64,000 bases of DNA from Candidatus Aminicenantota bacterium (GTDB lineage: Bacteria; Acidobacteriota; Aminicenantia; Aminicenantales; UBA4085), in assembly GCA_003141555.1 (NCBI GenBank), contig PLMN01000010.1:1-64000 (forward strand), in the 5' to 3' direction. Below the pieces are notes generated by a model that was given only the letters and a program-made list of their open reading frames with translations, had not been told where the DNA came from and did no database searches. The translations under genes were made by a program, and so were the position numbers. Shown piece by piece: positions 9,161 through 19,900 of the stretch (within the stretch, counting starts at the first letter, position 1; every line of letters begins with the position of its first letter).

Positions 9161-10543
9161 ATGCTCGACAGCGTCCGCAACATCTTCAGCATCCCCGAGC
9201 TGCGGAAGCGGGTCATTTTCACCCTGGCCCTGCTGGCCATCTACCGGGCCGGCGGCCAGATCCCCAACCCCGGCATCTCGGCCGACGCCCTCAAGGAATT
9301 CTGGCAGGCCCAGTCGAGCACGATCCTGGGCTTCATCGACCTGTTCTCGGGCAGGTACATGTCCCGGATGACGATCTTCGCCCTGGGCATCATGCCCTAC
9401 ATCAGCGCTTCGATCATCCTCCAGCTCCTCCAGGTCGTCTGGCCGTACCTCGAGCGGCTGAGCAAGGAAGGCGAGCTCGGGCGGAAGAAGATCACCCAGT
9501 TCACCCGCTACGGCACCATCGTCATCTGCGTCATTCAGGCCTGGGGCATCGCCCTCTTCCTCCAGGGCCTCCGCAGCCCCGGCGGGGCGCGGATCGTGCC
9601 CTCGCCCGGCCTGCCCTTCCAGCTCCTGACCGTCCTGACCCTGAGCACGGGGACGGTCTTCGTCATGTGGCTCGGCGAGCAGATGTCCGAGCGCGGGATC
9701 GGCAACGGGATCTCGCTCATCATCTTCGCCGGCATCGTGGCCCGCTTCCCGTCGGGCCTGATGAGCATCGTCACCGGAATGAAGTCCGGCACGTGGGATC
9801 CGCTCAAGCTCATCGTCATGGGGGCCATGATGCTGGCCGTCATCGCCTTCATCGTCTTCGTCGAGCGCGGCCAGCGCCGGATCCCGGTGTCGTATGCCAA
9901 GCGCGTCGTCGGCCGCAAAGTCTACGGCGGCCAGAGCACCCACCTGCCCCTCCGGGTCAACACCGGGGGCGTCATCCCGATCATCTTCGCCGCGTCGATC
10001 ATCACCATCCCGGCGACCGTCGCTCAGATGATCAAGGTCCCCCTCATCCAGAACACCGCCAAGCAGTTCCAGATGGGCATGCCCCTCTACAATCTCCTCT
10101 ACGTCGCGGCGATCATCTTCTTCACCTACTTCTACGTGTCGATCATCTTCAACCCGGTTGATGTCGCCGACAACCTCCGAAAGTACGGCGGGTTCATCCC
10201 CGGCATCCGCCCGGGCAAGAACACCTCGGATTATATCGATTCCATTCTGTCCCGGATCACGCTCGTCGGGGCCGTCTACCTGGCCCTGATCGCCATCCTG
10301 CCGGAATTCCTGACCACGGGCTTCAAGGTCCAGTACCTGCCCCTCATCGGCAACTTCCTCGAGACCAACCTGCCCAAGTGGGTCACCCAGGGCTTGAACG
10401 TCGACTTCTACTTCGGCGGGACGTCGATCCTGATCGTGGTCGGCGTGGCCATGGACACTCTCCAGCAGATCGAGGCCCAGCTCGTCATGCGCCACTACGA
10501 CGGCTTCATGCGGCACGGCCGGATCCGGGGGAGGCGCGGGTGA
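9161..10543 (+). CDS. secY: Protein translocase subunit SecY
   Basis: SecY is the pore of the Sec translocon in the inner membrane, working with SecE/SecG and SecA. The 460-residue product shows the conserved first segment IPELRKRVIFTLALLAIYR, the plug-region context, and many hydrophobic segments consistent with ten transmembrane helices; GEQMSERGIGNGISLIIF and FVERGQRRIPVSYAKR are family signatures. Normal length and place at the end of the spc block. Its stop overlaps the GTG of adk. Confidence 0.98.
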   Translation: MLDSVRNIFSIPELRKRVIFTLALLAIYRAGGQIPNPGISADALKEFWQAQSSTILGFIDLFSGRYMSRMTIFALGIMPYISASIILQLLQVVWPYLERLSKEGELGRKKITQFTRYGTIVICVIQAWGIALFLQGLRSPGGARIVPSPGLPFQLLTVLTLSTGTVFVMWLGEQMSERGIGNGISLIIFAGIVARFPSGLMSIVTGMKSGTWDPLKLIVMGAMMLAVIAFIVFVERGQRRIPVSYAKRVVGRKVYGGQSTHLPLRVNTGGVIPIIFAASIITIPATVAQMIKVPLIQNTAKQFQMGMPLYNLLYVAAIIFFTYFYVSIIFNPVDVADNLRKYGGFIPGIRPGKNTSDYIDSILSRITLVGAVYLALIAILPEFLTTGFKVQYLPLIGNFLETNLPKWVTQGLNVDFYFGGTSILIVVGVAMDTLQQIEAQLVMRHYDGFMRHGRIRGRRG

Positions 10544-11199
10544 GGATCATCCTCTTCGGCGCGCCGGGCAGCGGCAAGGGGACCCAGGGGGACATCCTCG
10601 GGAAGCGGACCGGCTTCCCCCGGATCTCCACGGGCGACCTCCTCCGCCTGGCCGTCCGAGAACGGACGCCCCTCGGCCTCCGGGCCGAGGCGGCCATGGC
10701 CGAGGGCCGGCTCGTCAGCGACGAGATCGTCGAAGGGCTCGTCCGGGACCGGATCGCCGCGGCGGACTGCCGGGCGGGGTATATCCTGGACGGCTTTCCC
10801 CGAACCGTGGTCCAGGCCGAAGCCCTGGCGGCCATGGACGGGGCCCGGCCCGAGATCGTGATCGGGATCGAGGTCGATCCCGAGGTCCTGGTCGAGCGGC
10901 TGTCCGGACGACGGGTCTGCCCCTCCTGCCAGGCGGTCTACAACCTCAGCGCCCAACCGCCGGCCCGGCCGGGCGTCTGCGACGGCTGCGGCGCGGCGCT
11001 CGTCCAGCGGCCCGACGACGCGGCCGAGGTGGTCCGGACCCGGATCGCGGTTTACCTTCGGGAAACCGCGCCTCTGAAGGACTACTATCGGCGGAAGAGC
11101 GTCTATCGGCCCGTCGACGCCCGGGGGACGATCGACGAGATCGCCCGGGCGATCGCCCTGGTCCTGGACCCGAAAACGGCGGGGAGGACACCGGCATGA
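10540..11199 (+). CDS. adk: Adenylate kinase, zinc-lid type (GTG start)
   Basis: Interconverts AMP, ADP and ATP in the cytoplasm. The 219-residue product opens RIILFGAPGSGKGTQ (P-loop), followed by ISTGDLLR and ILDGFPRT, which bind nucleotide and AMP. The lid domain has four cysteines in two CxxC pairs (CPSCQ and CDGCG), so it is the zinc-binding long form. The GTG at 10540 overlaps the secY stop (GTGA) and gives the exact family N terminus; an earlier in-frame ATG would lie deep inside secY. Confidence 0.97.
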   Translation: MRIILFGAPGSGKGTQGDILGKRTGFPRISTGDLLRLAVRERTPLGLRAEAAMAEGRLVSDEIVEGLVRDRIAAADCRAGYILDGFPRTVVQAEALAAMDGARPEIVIGIEVDPEVLVERLSGRRVCPSCQAVYNLSAQPPARPGVCDGCGAALVQRPDDAAEVVRTRIAVYLRETAPLKDYYRRKSVYRPVDARGTIDEIARAIALVLDPKTAGRTPA

Positions 11200-11990
11200 T
11201 CGTCTACAAGACCGAGGACGAGCTCCGGCGCATGCGCGAGAGCGCGGCGATCGTGGGGACGATCCTGAAGGAGCTGCGGCCGCTCGTCAAGGCCGGAGCC
11301 CGGACCCTCGACCTCGACGCCTACGCCGAGCGCCGGACGAGGGAGCTCGGGGCCAAGCCCGCCTTCAAGGGCTATCGGGGCTACCCGGCCACGCTCTGCG
11401 TCTCGGTCAACGAGGAGATCATCCACGGCATCCCCTCGTCGCGCGCCCTCCGGGACGGGGATGTGGTGAGCGTCGATTTCGGCGTCGTTTACGGCGGCTT
11501 CTACGGCGACGCGGCCCGGACCTACGCCGTCGGCGAAGTCACGGCCGCCGCCCGGAACCTGATCGGGACGGCCGAGGCCTCGTTCCGCCGGGGCGTGGAG
11601 CAAATGGCCGAGGGCAACCGCGTCTCGGACATCTCCGCCGCGGTCCAGGCCTGCGTCGAAGCCCAGGGGTTCGGAGTGATCCGATCGTTCGTCGGCCACG
11701 GCATCGGGCGGGCACTCCACGAGGATCCCCAGGTGCCGAACTTCGGGCTCCCCGGCCGCGGGCCCAAGATCCGCCGCGGGCTCGTCCTGGCCATCGAGCC
11801 GATGATCGCCGCCGGCGACTGGGAAGTCGAGATCCTGGCCGACGGCTGGACGGCCGTAACCCGGGACCGGAGCCTGGCCGCCCACTTCGAGGAGACCGTG
11901 GCCGTCACGAAGCGGGGAGCCGAGATCTTGAGCGCCGAGGACGGGAGCGGGACTCCGGCGGGGTCCCCAAAGGAGCAGCCGCATGCCTAA
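11196..11990 (+). CDS. map: Methionine aminopeptidase, type I
   Basis: Removes the initiator methionine from nascent proteins. The 264-residue product shows the pita-bread fold markers: the catalytic His region [19 protein letters not shown], the metal ligands Asp in [17 protein letters not shown], His in [13 protein letters not shown], Glu in LAIEPM and Glu in HFEETVAV. It overlaps adk by 4 nt and infA by 8 nt, the usual adk-map-infA arrangement. Confidence 0.97.
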   Translation: MIVYKTEDELRRMRESAAIVGTILKELRPLVKAGARTLDLDAYAERRTRELGAKPAFKGYRGYPATLCVSVNEEIIHGIPSSRALRDGDVVSVDFGVVYGGFYGDAARTYAVGEVTAAARNLIGTAEASFRRGVEQMAEGNRVSDISAAVQACVEAQGFGVIRSFVGHGIGRALHEDPQVPNFGLPGRGPKIRRGLVLAIEPMIAAGDWEVEILADGWTAVTRDRSLAAHFEETVAVTKRGAEILSAEDGSGTPAGSPKEQPHA

Positions 11991-12201
11991 AGAGGATGTG
12001 TTCGAGGCCGAGGGCACCGTCCTGGAGACGCTGCCCAACGCCATGTTCCGGGTGGAGCTGGCGAACAAGCACCGGATCCTGGCCCACATCTCGGGCAAGA
12101 TGAGGAAGCATTTCATCCGGATCCTCCCCGGCGATAAGGTCCTCGTCGAGATCTCGCCGTACGATCTGACCAAGGGACGGATCACGTATCGATTCAAGTA
12201 A
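11983..12201 (+). CDS. infA: Translation initiation factor IF-1
   Basis: IF-1 occupies the ribosomal A site during initiation. The 72-residue product is a complete S1/OB-fold protein with [36 protein letters not shown] and [12 protein letters not shown]. It overlaps the end of map, and rpmJ follows after 20 nt. Confidence 0.98.
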   Translation: MPKEDVFEAEGTVLETLPNAMFRVELANKHRILAHISGKMRKHFIRILPGDKVLVEISPYDLTKGRITYRFK

Positions 12202-12221
12202 CGAGGAAAAGGAACGCGCAC

Positions 12222-12335
12222 ATGAAAGTCAGAGCATCGGTCAAGAAAATCTGCCGCAACTGCAAGATCGTCCGGCGGAAGGGCGTCGTCCGCGTGATCT
12301 GCTCCAATCCCAAGCATAAGCAAAAACAAGGGTAA
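12222..12335 (+). CDS. rpmJ: 50S ribosomal protein L36, zinc-binding type
   Basis: A 37-residue product beginning [17 protein letters not shown]. The zinc ligands are visible as CRNC (11 and 14), Cys27 and His32 in CSNPKHKQ. An AGGAAAAGGA site lies upstream of the ATG. Position between infA and rpsM is the normal one. Confidence 0.97.
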   Translation: MKVRASVKKICRNCKIVRRKGVVRVICSNPKHKQKQG

Positions 12336-12346
12336 ACGAGGTCAAC

Positions 12347-12721
12347 ATGGCACGCATCGCAGGCATCACACTTCCCCAGGAGAAGCGGATCGAGATCGGG
12401 CTGACCTACATCTTCGGCATCGGACGGTCCAAATCGATCAAGATCCTGGCCGAGGCCAAGATCGACAAGGACAAGAAGGTCAAGGCCCTGACCGAGGAAG
12501 AGGTCAACAAAATCCGCCAGATCATCGAGAAGCGCGAGAAGATCGAGGGCGATCTGCGCAAGGACATCAGCCTAAACATCAAGCGCCTGATCGACATCGG
12601 CAGCTACCGAGGCATGCGCCACAAGCGGAAGCTGCCCGTCCGGGGCCAGCGGACCAAAACCAACGCCCGGACCCGCAAGGGGCCGCGCGGGCACACGATC
12701 AAGAAGATCAATAAAGGGTAA
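12347..12721 (+). CDS. rpsM: 30S ribosomal protein S13
   Basis: S13 contacts the P-site tRNA and the 50S subunit. The 124-residue product begins [20 protein letters not shown] and has the helix-two-turn-helix motif, then [20 protein letters not shown] and a lysine-rich tail. Family length. Confidence 0.98.
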   Translation: MARIAGITLPQEKRIEIGLTYIFGIGRSKSIKILAEAKIDKDKKVKALTEEEVNKIRQIIEKREKIEGDLRKDISLNIKRLIDIGSYRGMRHKRKLPVRGQRTKTNARTRKGPRGHTIKKINKG

Positions 12722-12744
12722 TCTACCGACGAAGGGAGCCGAAC

Positions 12745-13146
12745 ATGGCCACGACGAAACCCAAGAGCAAGGTCAAATCCAAGAAGAAGGTGCGCAAGGA
12801 CATCGGCTACGGGGTGGCCCATATCCAGTCGACGTTCAACAACACGATCATCACCATCACCGACGGTCAGGGCGCGACGGTCTGCTGGACGAGCGCCGGC
12901 ACGGCTGGGTACAAGGGCGCCCGCAAGGGGACTCCCTTCGCCGCCCAGCTGGCCGCCAAGGAAGCGTCCAACCGGGCCCGAGACTTCGGCGTGCGCTACG
13001 TCGACGTCCGGATCAAGGGCCCCGGCGCGGGCCGCGAGTCGGCCATCCGGGCCCTCCAGTCCGCCGGGATCGAGGTCCGGTCCATCAAGGACGTGACGCC
13101 GATCCCCCACAACGGCTGCCGCGTCTGCCGCCGCCGCCGCGTCTAA
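12745..13146 (+). CDS. rpsK: 30S ribosomal protein S11
   Basis: S11 shapes the 30S platform and mRNA exit. After a lysine-rich N terminus the 133-residue product has [20 protein letters not shown], then [20 protein letters not shown] and [17 protein letters not shown], the S11 C-terminal signature. Confidence 0.98.
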   Translation: MATTKPKSKVKSKKKVRKDIGYGVAHIQSTFNNTIITITDGQGATVCWTSAGTAGYKGARKGTPFAAQLAAKEASNRARDFGVRYVDVRIKGPGAGRESAIRALQSAGIEVRSIKDVTPIPHNGCRVCRRRRV

Positions 13147-13156
13147 GGAGTTCACG

Positions 13157-13783
13157 ATGTCGAGATACCGAGAACCGATCTGCCGGCTCTGCCGGGTGGA
13201 AAAGGCCAAGCTCTTCCTCAAGGGCAACAAATGCCTGACCGACAAGTGCCCGATCGAGCGCCGGGCCTACGCCCCCGGCCAGCACGGGCGGAGCCGGCGG
13301 CGGATCCTGGGCTACGGGATCCAGCTCCGGGAAAAGCAGAAGATGAAGCGCTACTACGGGATGTCCGAGAAGCAGTTCCACCTGTTCTTCGAGCGGGCGG
13401 AGCGGCAGAAGGGCATCACCGGCGAGACGCTCCTCTCGATGCTCGAGCGGCGCCTGGACAACGTTGTTTTCCTGTCGGGCTTCGCCCATTCCCGGGCCCA
13501 CGCCCGCCAGCTCGTCAACCACGGCCACTTCGTCGTCAACGAGACGCGGGTCACGATCCCGTCGGCCCTGGTCAAGCCGGGCGACGTCGTGTCGTATCGC
13601 GACCGCTCGGCCAAGTCCGAGGAGGTGAAAGCCCTCCTCGACTTCCACAAGACCAAGGCCCTGCCCGGCTGGCTCGAGATCGACAGCGCGGCGGCCAAGA
13701 TCCGGATCACGGCCCTGCCGACCCGGGCCGACGTCCAGCTCCCCGTCGAGGAGCACATGATCGTCGAGCTGTATTCGAAGTAA
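13157..13783 (+). CDS. rpsD: 30S ribosomal protein S4
   Basis: S4 nucleates 30S assembly. The 208-residue product carries a cysteine-rich N terminus (CRLCRVEK...CLTDKCPIERR) suggesting a zinc-binding form, YAPGQHGRSRRR, and the S4 RNA-binding domain with LERRLDNVVFLSGFAHSRAH. In many bacteria S4 is a translational repressor of the alpha operon. Confidence 0.98.
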   Translation: MSRYREPICRLCRVEKAKLFLKGNKCLTDKCPIERRAYAPGQHGRSRRRILGYGIQLREKQKMKRYYGMSEKQFHLFFERAERQKGITGETLLSMLERRLDNVVFLSGFAHSRAHARQLVNHGHFVVNETRVTIPSALVKPGDVVSYRDRSAKSEEVKALLDFHKTKALPGWLEIDSAAAKIRITALPTRADVQLPVEEHMIVELYSK

Positions 13784-13798
13784 GGGGATTCCCTCCCG

Positions 13799-13816
13799 CC
13801 CCGCCGCGCGGCGGGG
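13799..13816 (+). repeat. 18-bp perfect GC palindrome between rpsD and rpoA
   Basis: CCCCGCCGC followed by GCGGCGGGG forms a self-complementary element in the 77-nt gap before rpoA, one of the longer gaps in the superoperon. There is no T-run after it, so it is not a normal intrinsic terminator; an RNA processing or pausing site is possible. Confidence 0.6.
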
Positions 13817-13860
13817 CCGGAGGACGCTCCGATAAATTCGCATCCTCAAAAGGAGGAACA

Positions 13861-14892
13861 ATGATCGAGACAGTTTTTCAGAGGCCCAAGTACCTCGAAT
13901 GCGACTATGAGTCCCTGACCGCCACCTACGGGCGCTTCACGGCCCAGCCGTTCGAGCGGGGATTCGGCGTCACCGTCGGGAACGCCCTCCGTCGCGTGCT
14001 GCTGTCGTCCATCAAGGGGGCGGCGATCACGGCCGTCCGGATCCAGGGCGTCCTTCATGAATTCTCGACGATCCCCGGGGTCGTCGAGGACGTGACCGAC
14101 ATCCTTCTCAACCTGAAAAGCATTCCCCTCAAGCTCAACGGACCCGGCCCGAAGACGATGACCCTCAAGAAGGAAGGCCCGGCCACGGCCAAGGCCTCGG
14201 ACATCGTCCACGACGCCGACGTCGAGATCCTCGACAACGAAATCGCCATCGCCTCGCTCGACCGGGACGGGAAGCTCGACATCGAGATGATCGTTGAGAA
14301 CAACCACGGCTACATCACGGCCGACGTGAACTTCGACGAGACGCTCAGTCTCGACTACATTCCCCTCGACTCGTCCCATTCGCCCATCAAGAAGGTCAAT
14401 TACCGGGTCGAGGCGGCCCGCGTGGGCAAGCGAATCGACTTCGAGGGCCTGACCCTCGAGGTCTGGACGACGGGGGCCATCGCCCCGATCGAGGCCATCT
14501 CCCAGGCGGCCAAGATCCTCCGCGATCACATGATCATCTTCATGAACATCGCCGACGAGCCTCTGGAGAAGGAGCAGGTCGTGGCTAAGCGTGAGATCCC
14601 GTTCATGGGCCAGGCCGACATCCTATCCAAGCCGATCGAGCATCTCGAGCTCTCGGTCCGGTCCAACAACTGCCTCCGCTCGGCGGGGATCGAGAAAATC
14701 TACGAGCTCGTCCAGAAAAGCGAAGAGGATCTCCTCAAGACCAAGAACTTCGGCCGCAAGTCCCTGAGCGAGATCAAGGAGACGCTGTTGAACCTCGGCC
14801 TGGGCCTCAGCCTCGACCTCAACCCCAAGCTGTTGGAGAGGATCAAGGGCGAGACCAAGACCGAAACTCCGGTCAAGGAGTTTGAGGCATGA
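13861..14892 (+). CDS. rpoA: DNA-directed RNA polymerase subunit alpha
   Basis: The alpha subunit dimerises to start RNA polymerase assembly, and its C-terminal domain contacts UP elements and activators. The 343-residue product has the N-terminal signature [18 protein letters not shown] and a C-terminal domain with [18 protein letters not shown] and [15 protein letters not shown]. An AAAGGAGGAA site lies just before the ATG at 13861; the frame upstream is antisense-like sequence over rpsD and is not part of the gene. The stop overlaps rplQ by 4 nt. Confidence 0.98.
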   Translation: MIETVFQRPKYLECDYESLTATYGRFTAQPFERGFGVTVGNALRRVLLSSIKGAAITAVRIQGVLHEFSTIPGVVEDVTDILLNLKSIPLKLNGPGPKTMTLKKEGPATAKASDIVHDADVEILDNEIAIASLDRDGKLDIEMIVENNHGYITADVNFDETLSLDYIPLDSSHSPIKKVNYRVEAARVGKRIDFEGLTLEVWTTGAIAPIEAISQAAKILRDHMIIFMNIADEPLEKEQVVAKREIPFMGQADILSKPIEHLELSVRSNNCLRSAGIEKIYELVQKSEEDLLKTKNFGRKSLSEIKETLLNLGLGLSLDLNPKLLERIKGETKTETPVKEFEA

Positions 14893-15317
14893 GGCACCTG
14901 GCTCAAGGGAGAAAGCTCGGCCGGACCACGGCCCATAGGCGGGCCCTGCTCCGCAACCTGGTCACGTCCTTCCTCGAGAAGGAGCGGGTCGTCACGACCG
15001 TGGCCAAGGCCAAGGAGGCCCGGCCCCTGGCCGAAAAGATGATCACCCTCGCCAAGCGGAACACGCTCCACACGCGGCGCCAGGCCTTGGCCTTCGTGAC
15101 CAAGGAATCGGTCGTCCGCAAGCTGTTCGACAAGCTCGGGCCCCGGTTCTCGGAGCGGCCCGGCGGTTACACCCGGATCATCAAGACCGGGCCGCGCGCG
15201 GGTGACGGGGCGGACATGGCCGTGCTGGAGATGGTCGGCACGGAGTTCAAGCTTAAGGAAAAGAAGAAGAAGGACGTCAAGGAGAAGGCGAAGGCCGCGG
15301 CCGCGGCCAAGAAATAG
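14889..15317 (+). CDS. rplQ: 50S ribosomal protein L17
   Basis: The 142-residue product begins [20 protein letters not shown] and contains [22 protein letters not shown] and [21 protein letters not shown], as in other L17 proteins. The C terminus adds a lysine/alanine-rich tail of about 25 residues that most L17 proteins lack. Last gene of the superoperon; an intrinsic terminator follows. Confidence 0.98.
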   Translation: MRHLAQGRKLGRTTAHRRALLRNLVTSFLEKERVVTTVAKAKEARPLAEKMITLAKRNTLHTRRQALAFVTKESVVRKLFDKLGPRFSERPGGYTRIIKTGPRAGDGADMAVLEMVGTEFKLKEKKKKDVKEKAKAAAAAKK

Positions 15318-15350
15318 CGGTCCGGGCCTCGCGAATTTCGTCCCAAGCCA

Positions 15351-15381
15351 CGGGGGATCGAAAGATCCCCCGTTTTTTTTT
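15351..15381 (+). terminator. Intrinsic terminator of the ribosomal superoperon
   Basis: A perfect 9-bp stem, CGGGGGATC pairing with GATCCCCCG, closed by a GAAA tetraloop and followed by nine T. It lies 33 nt past the rplQ stop. Confidence 0.95.
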
Positions 15382-15424
15382 AGGGCCGCGGCCGGCCGGA
15401 GGGTGGGAAGGGGGAGCGAGGCGC

Positions 15425-16858
15425 TCAGACGCCGCGGCGCGGGATCTTGAGGGCCTGGCCCGGGTAGATCAGGTAGTTGGTCCTCAGCCCGTTCACCTGG
15501 ATGAGGGTCTGGACCGCCGTTCCATACCTCTGGGCGATGGCGCCCAGCGTGTCTCCCGACCGGACGATGTAGGTCTCGTACTCGGGGGGGAGGTATTTAG
15601 GGACGGCGGCGATGGCCTGGAGGGCCTTATCGCCATAGCCTACCGGCACCCGCAGGTCGTAGTCCCGGTCCGGCGTCAAGTCCTGCCTCAGCTCGGGGTT
15701 GAGAGAGGTCAGGTCCGACGTTTCGAGCCCCAGAGCCTTGGCCAGGGCGGAAAGCTTCGTGGGCTTGTTGATCTTCGCCACGTCGAAGGCCAGCGGCGGC
15801 AAGGGCTCGGGGAACGTTATCCCGTATTTAGCCGGGTCCTTGATGATGGAGACGACGGCGATGAACCGGGGGACGAACCGGGCCGTCTGGTTCGGAAGGC
15901 GCTGGAAGAGGTCCCAGAAGTTATCCAGGTAGTTGATGTTCTGGGTGGCGATGGCCCGCTGGACGGCGCCCTCTCCGCAATTGTAGGCGGCCAAGGCGGA
16001 CATCCAGTCTCCGAAGAACGAATGGAGCTGGTTGAGGAACTTGATGGCCGCCTTCGTGGATTTGAACGGGTCCATCCGATCGTCGACGAACCGGTCCTGG
16101 GACAGGCCGTAGATGTAGCCCGTCGAGGCGATGAACTGCCACATGCCGAGGGCCCGGGCATAGGACAGCGCGCGCGGCCGGAACCAGCTCTCGACGACCG
16201 GCAGCCAGCAGAGCTCTTCCGGCATGCCCTCCTTGCGGAGCTCGCTCTGGATCCATTCCCGGTACAGCCCGGACTGCCGGTAGGCGTCTTCGAAGGCCTT
16301 CCGCTCGACTCCGGTGAAGAGGCTGATTTCATAGTCGACCCATTTGTTCTGGGTCAGGGGGATCGCTTTCTCGTTTCCGTTGACGGGGTTGCGGCGGACC
16401 GCGTAGATCTCCTGGATGCGCTGGGCGATGAGCAGGCGGAGGTTGTCCTTGTCCTGGTTGAGGGGCGAGTCGGCCGGGATCCTGACCTTGAGGATGAGGC
16501 CGTAGGCCTCGTCCAGCATCTTCAGGGCCGAGACGAGGTCCCCGCTTTCCTTGGTCTGCTTGGCGTCTTCATACAGCTTCAGGGCGGCCTCGAGGGAAAC
16601 CGTGGTTTCGTCCTTGTCCTGGGGGACCTTGTCCTGGAGCGAGGTCGCTTCCGTCCTTCGATCCTCGGGCGGGATGGCGGTTTTGTCGGGCGCGGTGTCC
16701 GGCTTCGCGACGGAGCCCGAAACCTGGCCCGGGTCGGGTGTTTTCGGCTTGGGCTTCTCGATCTGCTGGGCCGGTCGGGGCGCCGACGAACAGCTCCAAG
16801 CCAAGAGCGAGAGGAGGGCCAGGACGAAGACGAGGCGGCCTTTTTTTCGGTGAATCAT
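15425..16858 (-). CDS. MltD-like membrane-bound lytic transglycosylase with LysM
   Basis: Cleaves peptidoglycan glycan strands in the periplasm. The N terminus has a hydrophobic segment and a lipobox ending LAWSC, so it is a probable lipoprotein. The SLT domain lies in the middle: WLPVVESWFRPRALS holds the catalytic Glu, then GMWQFIASTGYIYG and AAYNCGEGAV. A LysM domain (YIVRSGDTLGAIAQRYGT) closes the protein, with a degenerate LysM-like stretch before it. A start at 16858 (477 residues) is supported by a -35/-10 promoter whose -10 ends 9 nt before this ATG, which rules out the upstream in-frame starts. Confidence 0.93.
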   Translation of the reverse strand: MIHRKKGRLVFVLALLSLLAWSCSSAPRPAQQIEKPKPKTPDPGQVSGSVAKPDTAPDKTAIPPEDRRTEATSLQDKVPQDKDETTVSLEAALKLYEDAKQTKESGDLVSALKMLDEAYGLILKVRIPADSPLNQDKDNLRLLIAQRIQEIYAVRRNPVNGNEKAIPLTQNKWVDYEISLFTGVERKAFEDAYRQSGLYREWIQSELRKEGMPEELCWLPVVESWFRPRALSYARALGMWQFIASTGYIYGLSQDRFVDDRMDPFKSTKAAIKFLNQLHSFFGDWMSALAAYNCGEGAVQRAIATQNINYLDNFWDLFQRLPNQTARFVPRFIAVVSIIKDPAKYGITFPEPLPPLAFDVAKINKPTKLSALAKALGLETSDLTSLNPELRQDLTPDRDYDLRVPVGYGDKALQAIAAVPKYLPPEYETYIVRSGDTLGAIAQRYGTAVQTLIQVNGLRTNYLIYPGQALKIPRRGV

Positions 16859-16867
16859 TAAGCCCAT

Positions 16868-16897
16868 TTTATACCATGCCGGGCGCCGATGCGTCAA
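16868..16897 (-). promoter_or_regulatory. Sigma-70-type promoter of the lytic transglycosylase gene
   Basis: On the minus strand TTGACG (16897-16892) and TATAAA (16873-16868) are separated by 18 nt. The -10 ends only 9 nt before the ATG at 16858, so the transcript is probably leaderless or nearly so. Confidence 0.6.
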
Positions 16898-16988
16898 CCG
16901 GGGAAACGTCGGCGCCCTCTCCGCGGCCTTCCGCCCGGCCGGATGCTTTTTTCCCCGGCTTGTGCTATGAACGGATGAGGAGGACGCG

Positions 16989-19900
16989 ATGAAGCGGAAG
17001 CTCGGTTCCCTTTTGTCGGTGCCGGCCCTGGTCCTTGCCGCCCTGGCCGCGGGAAGCTTGCGCGCGGGCCCGCTTCCGGGACGGGCGGAATCTCCCCGGC
17101 CGGCCGCGGGCCGCGATTTTGTCTACGTCTGCAAAGACGGAGGGGCGGGCGGCTACGAAGCCTTTCCCGACGTCTGCCGCCTGGCCGATGGCCGCCTTAT
17201 GGCCGTGTTCTACGCGGGATACGACCACGTCAGCCTGCCGAGCCCGGCCTGGCCGAAAGGCGGCCGGATCGACGCCGTCTTCTCGAGCGATGAGGGCCGG
17301 ACCTGGGGCCCGCCGGGCACGGTCTTCGACGGGCCCGATGACGACCGCGACCCGTCCATCGTCCAGCTCCCCTCGGGGAAGCTGCTGTGCAATTTCTTCA
17401 CCTTGAGGAGGGACCCGGCCGCGCCGCGCGGGCTGGGCGGCCTCGGCACGCGCCTCGTCGAGTCGGATGACGCGGGGGCGACCTGGTCCGAGCCGCGGAC
17501 GATTTCCTCCGAATATTATTGCTGCTCGCCCATCCGGCACCTCCCTGACGGGGGGCTCATGCTGGGCTTGTACAGGGAGGAAAACGGGAAGAGCCGGGGG
17601 GCGGTCGTCCGGAGCGACGACGGAGGCCGGACCTGGGGGCCGGTCATCGAGATCCCCAACGGCGGATGGAAGCTCGACGCCGAAACCGACGTCACCGCCC
17701 TTCCCGACGGATCGCTGCTGGCCGTCGAGCGCGAGCCTTCGGTCAGCATGTGCTCTTCGATCTCCCGGGACGGCGGCCGGACGTGGAGCGTTTCCCTGCC
17801 GCTGGGCTTCCCGGGGCATTGCCCCTACCTCCTGCGGACACGGGACAACGCCCTTCTCTTGGCCCACCGCCTGCCGCAGACCTCGCTTCACGTCAGCTGG
17901 GACGACGGCCGCCATTGGAGCGGGAACGTGCTCGTCGACGACGTCCTCGGCGCCTATCCCTCCATGGTCGAGCTCCGGGACGGGTCTGTGCTGATCGTTT
18001 ATTACGAAGAAGGGGCGGGATCCAACATCCGCGCCCGGAGATTCCGGGTCAGCCCGTCGGGTGTCGAATGGCTGACCTTTGACGGGAGTCCGGCCCCCCC
18101 GGCCTCGCCGGCCGGCGCGAGCGGAAGCCCCGCCGCGCGCGTTTCGCGGGACGGCCGCCTTTGGAAGATCGAAGGGCGCCGCAACGGCGTGGCCATCGAT
18201 CTCGAGACGCTGGCCATGACGGTCCGGACGCCGGCCGCGGCCTGGGCCATGCTCCCGTCGTCCGAGGGCGATTTGACGCTGGGGACGCCGGACGGAAAGG
18301 AGATCGGCCGCTTCCGGCTGTCGGATGCCGTCCGAAAGGCCGGGGCCCCCTGTCTCACGGGCATTCAGGCGGGCGTCGCCATTTCTCTCCGGGGATTCCG
18401 GCCTCCCTCGGGAGATGAGATCGACGCTCGGCTCGATCTCTTCATCGGACTCGAAGGCGCGGACGAGGATCTCGTCTGCCGCATTCAAGCCGAGGATGGG
18501 GGAGCCCGCGTCCGCGAGCTCCTTTGGCCGGGATCGTTCGGGCCCGGCTCGTTCGATGCCTCGGTCGTCCCTTTCATGCAGGGCATGCTCCTCCCCAAGA
18601 CGTGGCCGCGCCAGGTTTCGCTCTATGAACCGCTCAGCTACGGCCGCGGGCTCTACATGCCCTGGTGGGGATACCAGCAGGGCCGGTCGGCGGCTCTCGT
18701 CCTTCTCGAGACGCCGGCGGACGCCGGCGTCCGATTCGCCCATCCGGCGGGCGGCCCCACGCGCCTCGACGTCCGCTGGGTGCATTCCCTGGGCCGCTGG
18801 GCGTATCCGCGCCAGGTCCGGATGTGTTTCCTGGACGAGGGAGGCTACGTCGACCTGGCCAAGCGCTATCGCCGATTCGCCATCGAGAGCGGGACGTTCG
18901 TGTCCCTCAAGGAGAAGATCGCCCGCAATCCGCTCGTCGCGAAGCTCATCGGCGCGCCCATCGTCCATACGAGCATCCTCTATCACATCCAGCCGGCGTC
19001 GAGCTATTACGATAAAAAAGATCCGGCCAAGAACCACCAGCTCACGACCTTCGACGCGCGGGCGAAAGACCTTCGCGCCCTCGCCGCGAAAGGCGTCGGA
19101 CGGGCCTATGTCCATCTCGACGGCTGGGGATTCCGGGGCTACGACAATCTGCATCCCGACGTCCTGCCGCCCTGCCCCGAAGCGGGCGGCTGGGAGGGGA
19201 TGAAGCGCTTCGCCGACGCGCTCGATGCGCTGGGCTTCATCTTCGCCATCCACGACCAATACCGCGACTATTACCTGGACGGACCGACCTACAATCCCCG
19301 CCAGGGCGTGATCAACGAGGACGGCGGCCGATCGCTCCACAGCACCTGGTACGGGGGCGTCCAGACATTTCTCTGCCCGAGCCTGGCTTTAAGCTACGTG
19401 AAAAGAAACCACGCGGAGATCCTGGCCCATGGGGTCAAGATGCGGGGCGCCTATCTGGACGTGTTCTCGGTCGTCCCGGGCGACGAGTGCTACGATCCCG
19501 AGCATCCCGCGACGCGCGGCCAGAGCCTGGCCTATCGCGGCGCCTGCTTCGATTACGTGAGGTCGTGGGGCGGGATCGTCAGCAGCGAGGAGCCGGCGGA
19601 CTGGGCCGTGCCCCATCTCGATCTCGTCCACCACGGCCCGTTCGCCCTTGATCCCAATCCCGGGGCGGGGCCGGCGATGGGGATCCCCATCCCTCTGTTC
19701 GATCTTGTCTACCACGACGCCATCCTTCTGCCCTGGTCGCTGGGCCGAGGCGCCTGGGGGATCCCGGAAAACGACCTCGGCTTTCTGCACGGGCTGGGCA
19801 ACGCGGGCCTCCCTTATCTCCCGATCGCCCCCTCGGACGAGGAGCTGAGGCAGGTCAGGACGATGTGCGCCCTGAACGTCCGGGTGGGGCTGCTCGAGCT

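Noticed and set aside
8861-10516. A 551-codon minus-strand frame opposite secY
   Set aside because: Shadow of secY and rplO with Asp/Glu/Gly-rich composition and no domain.
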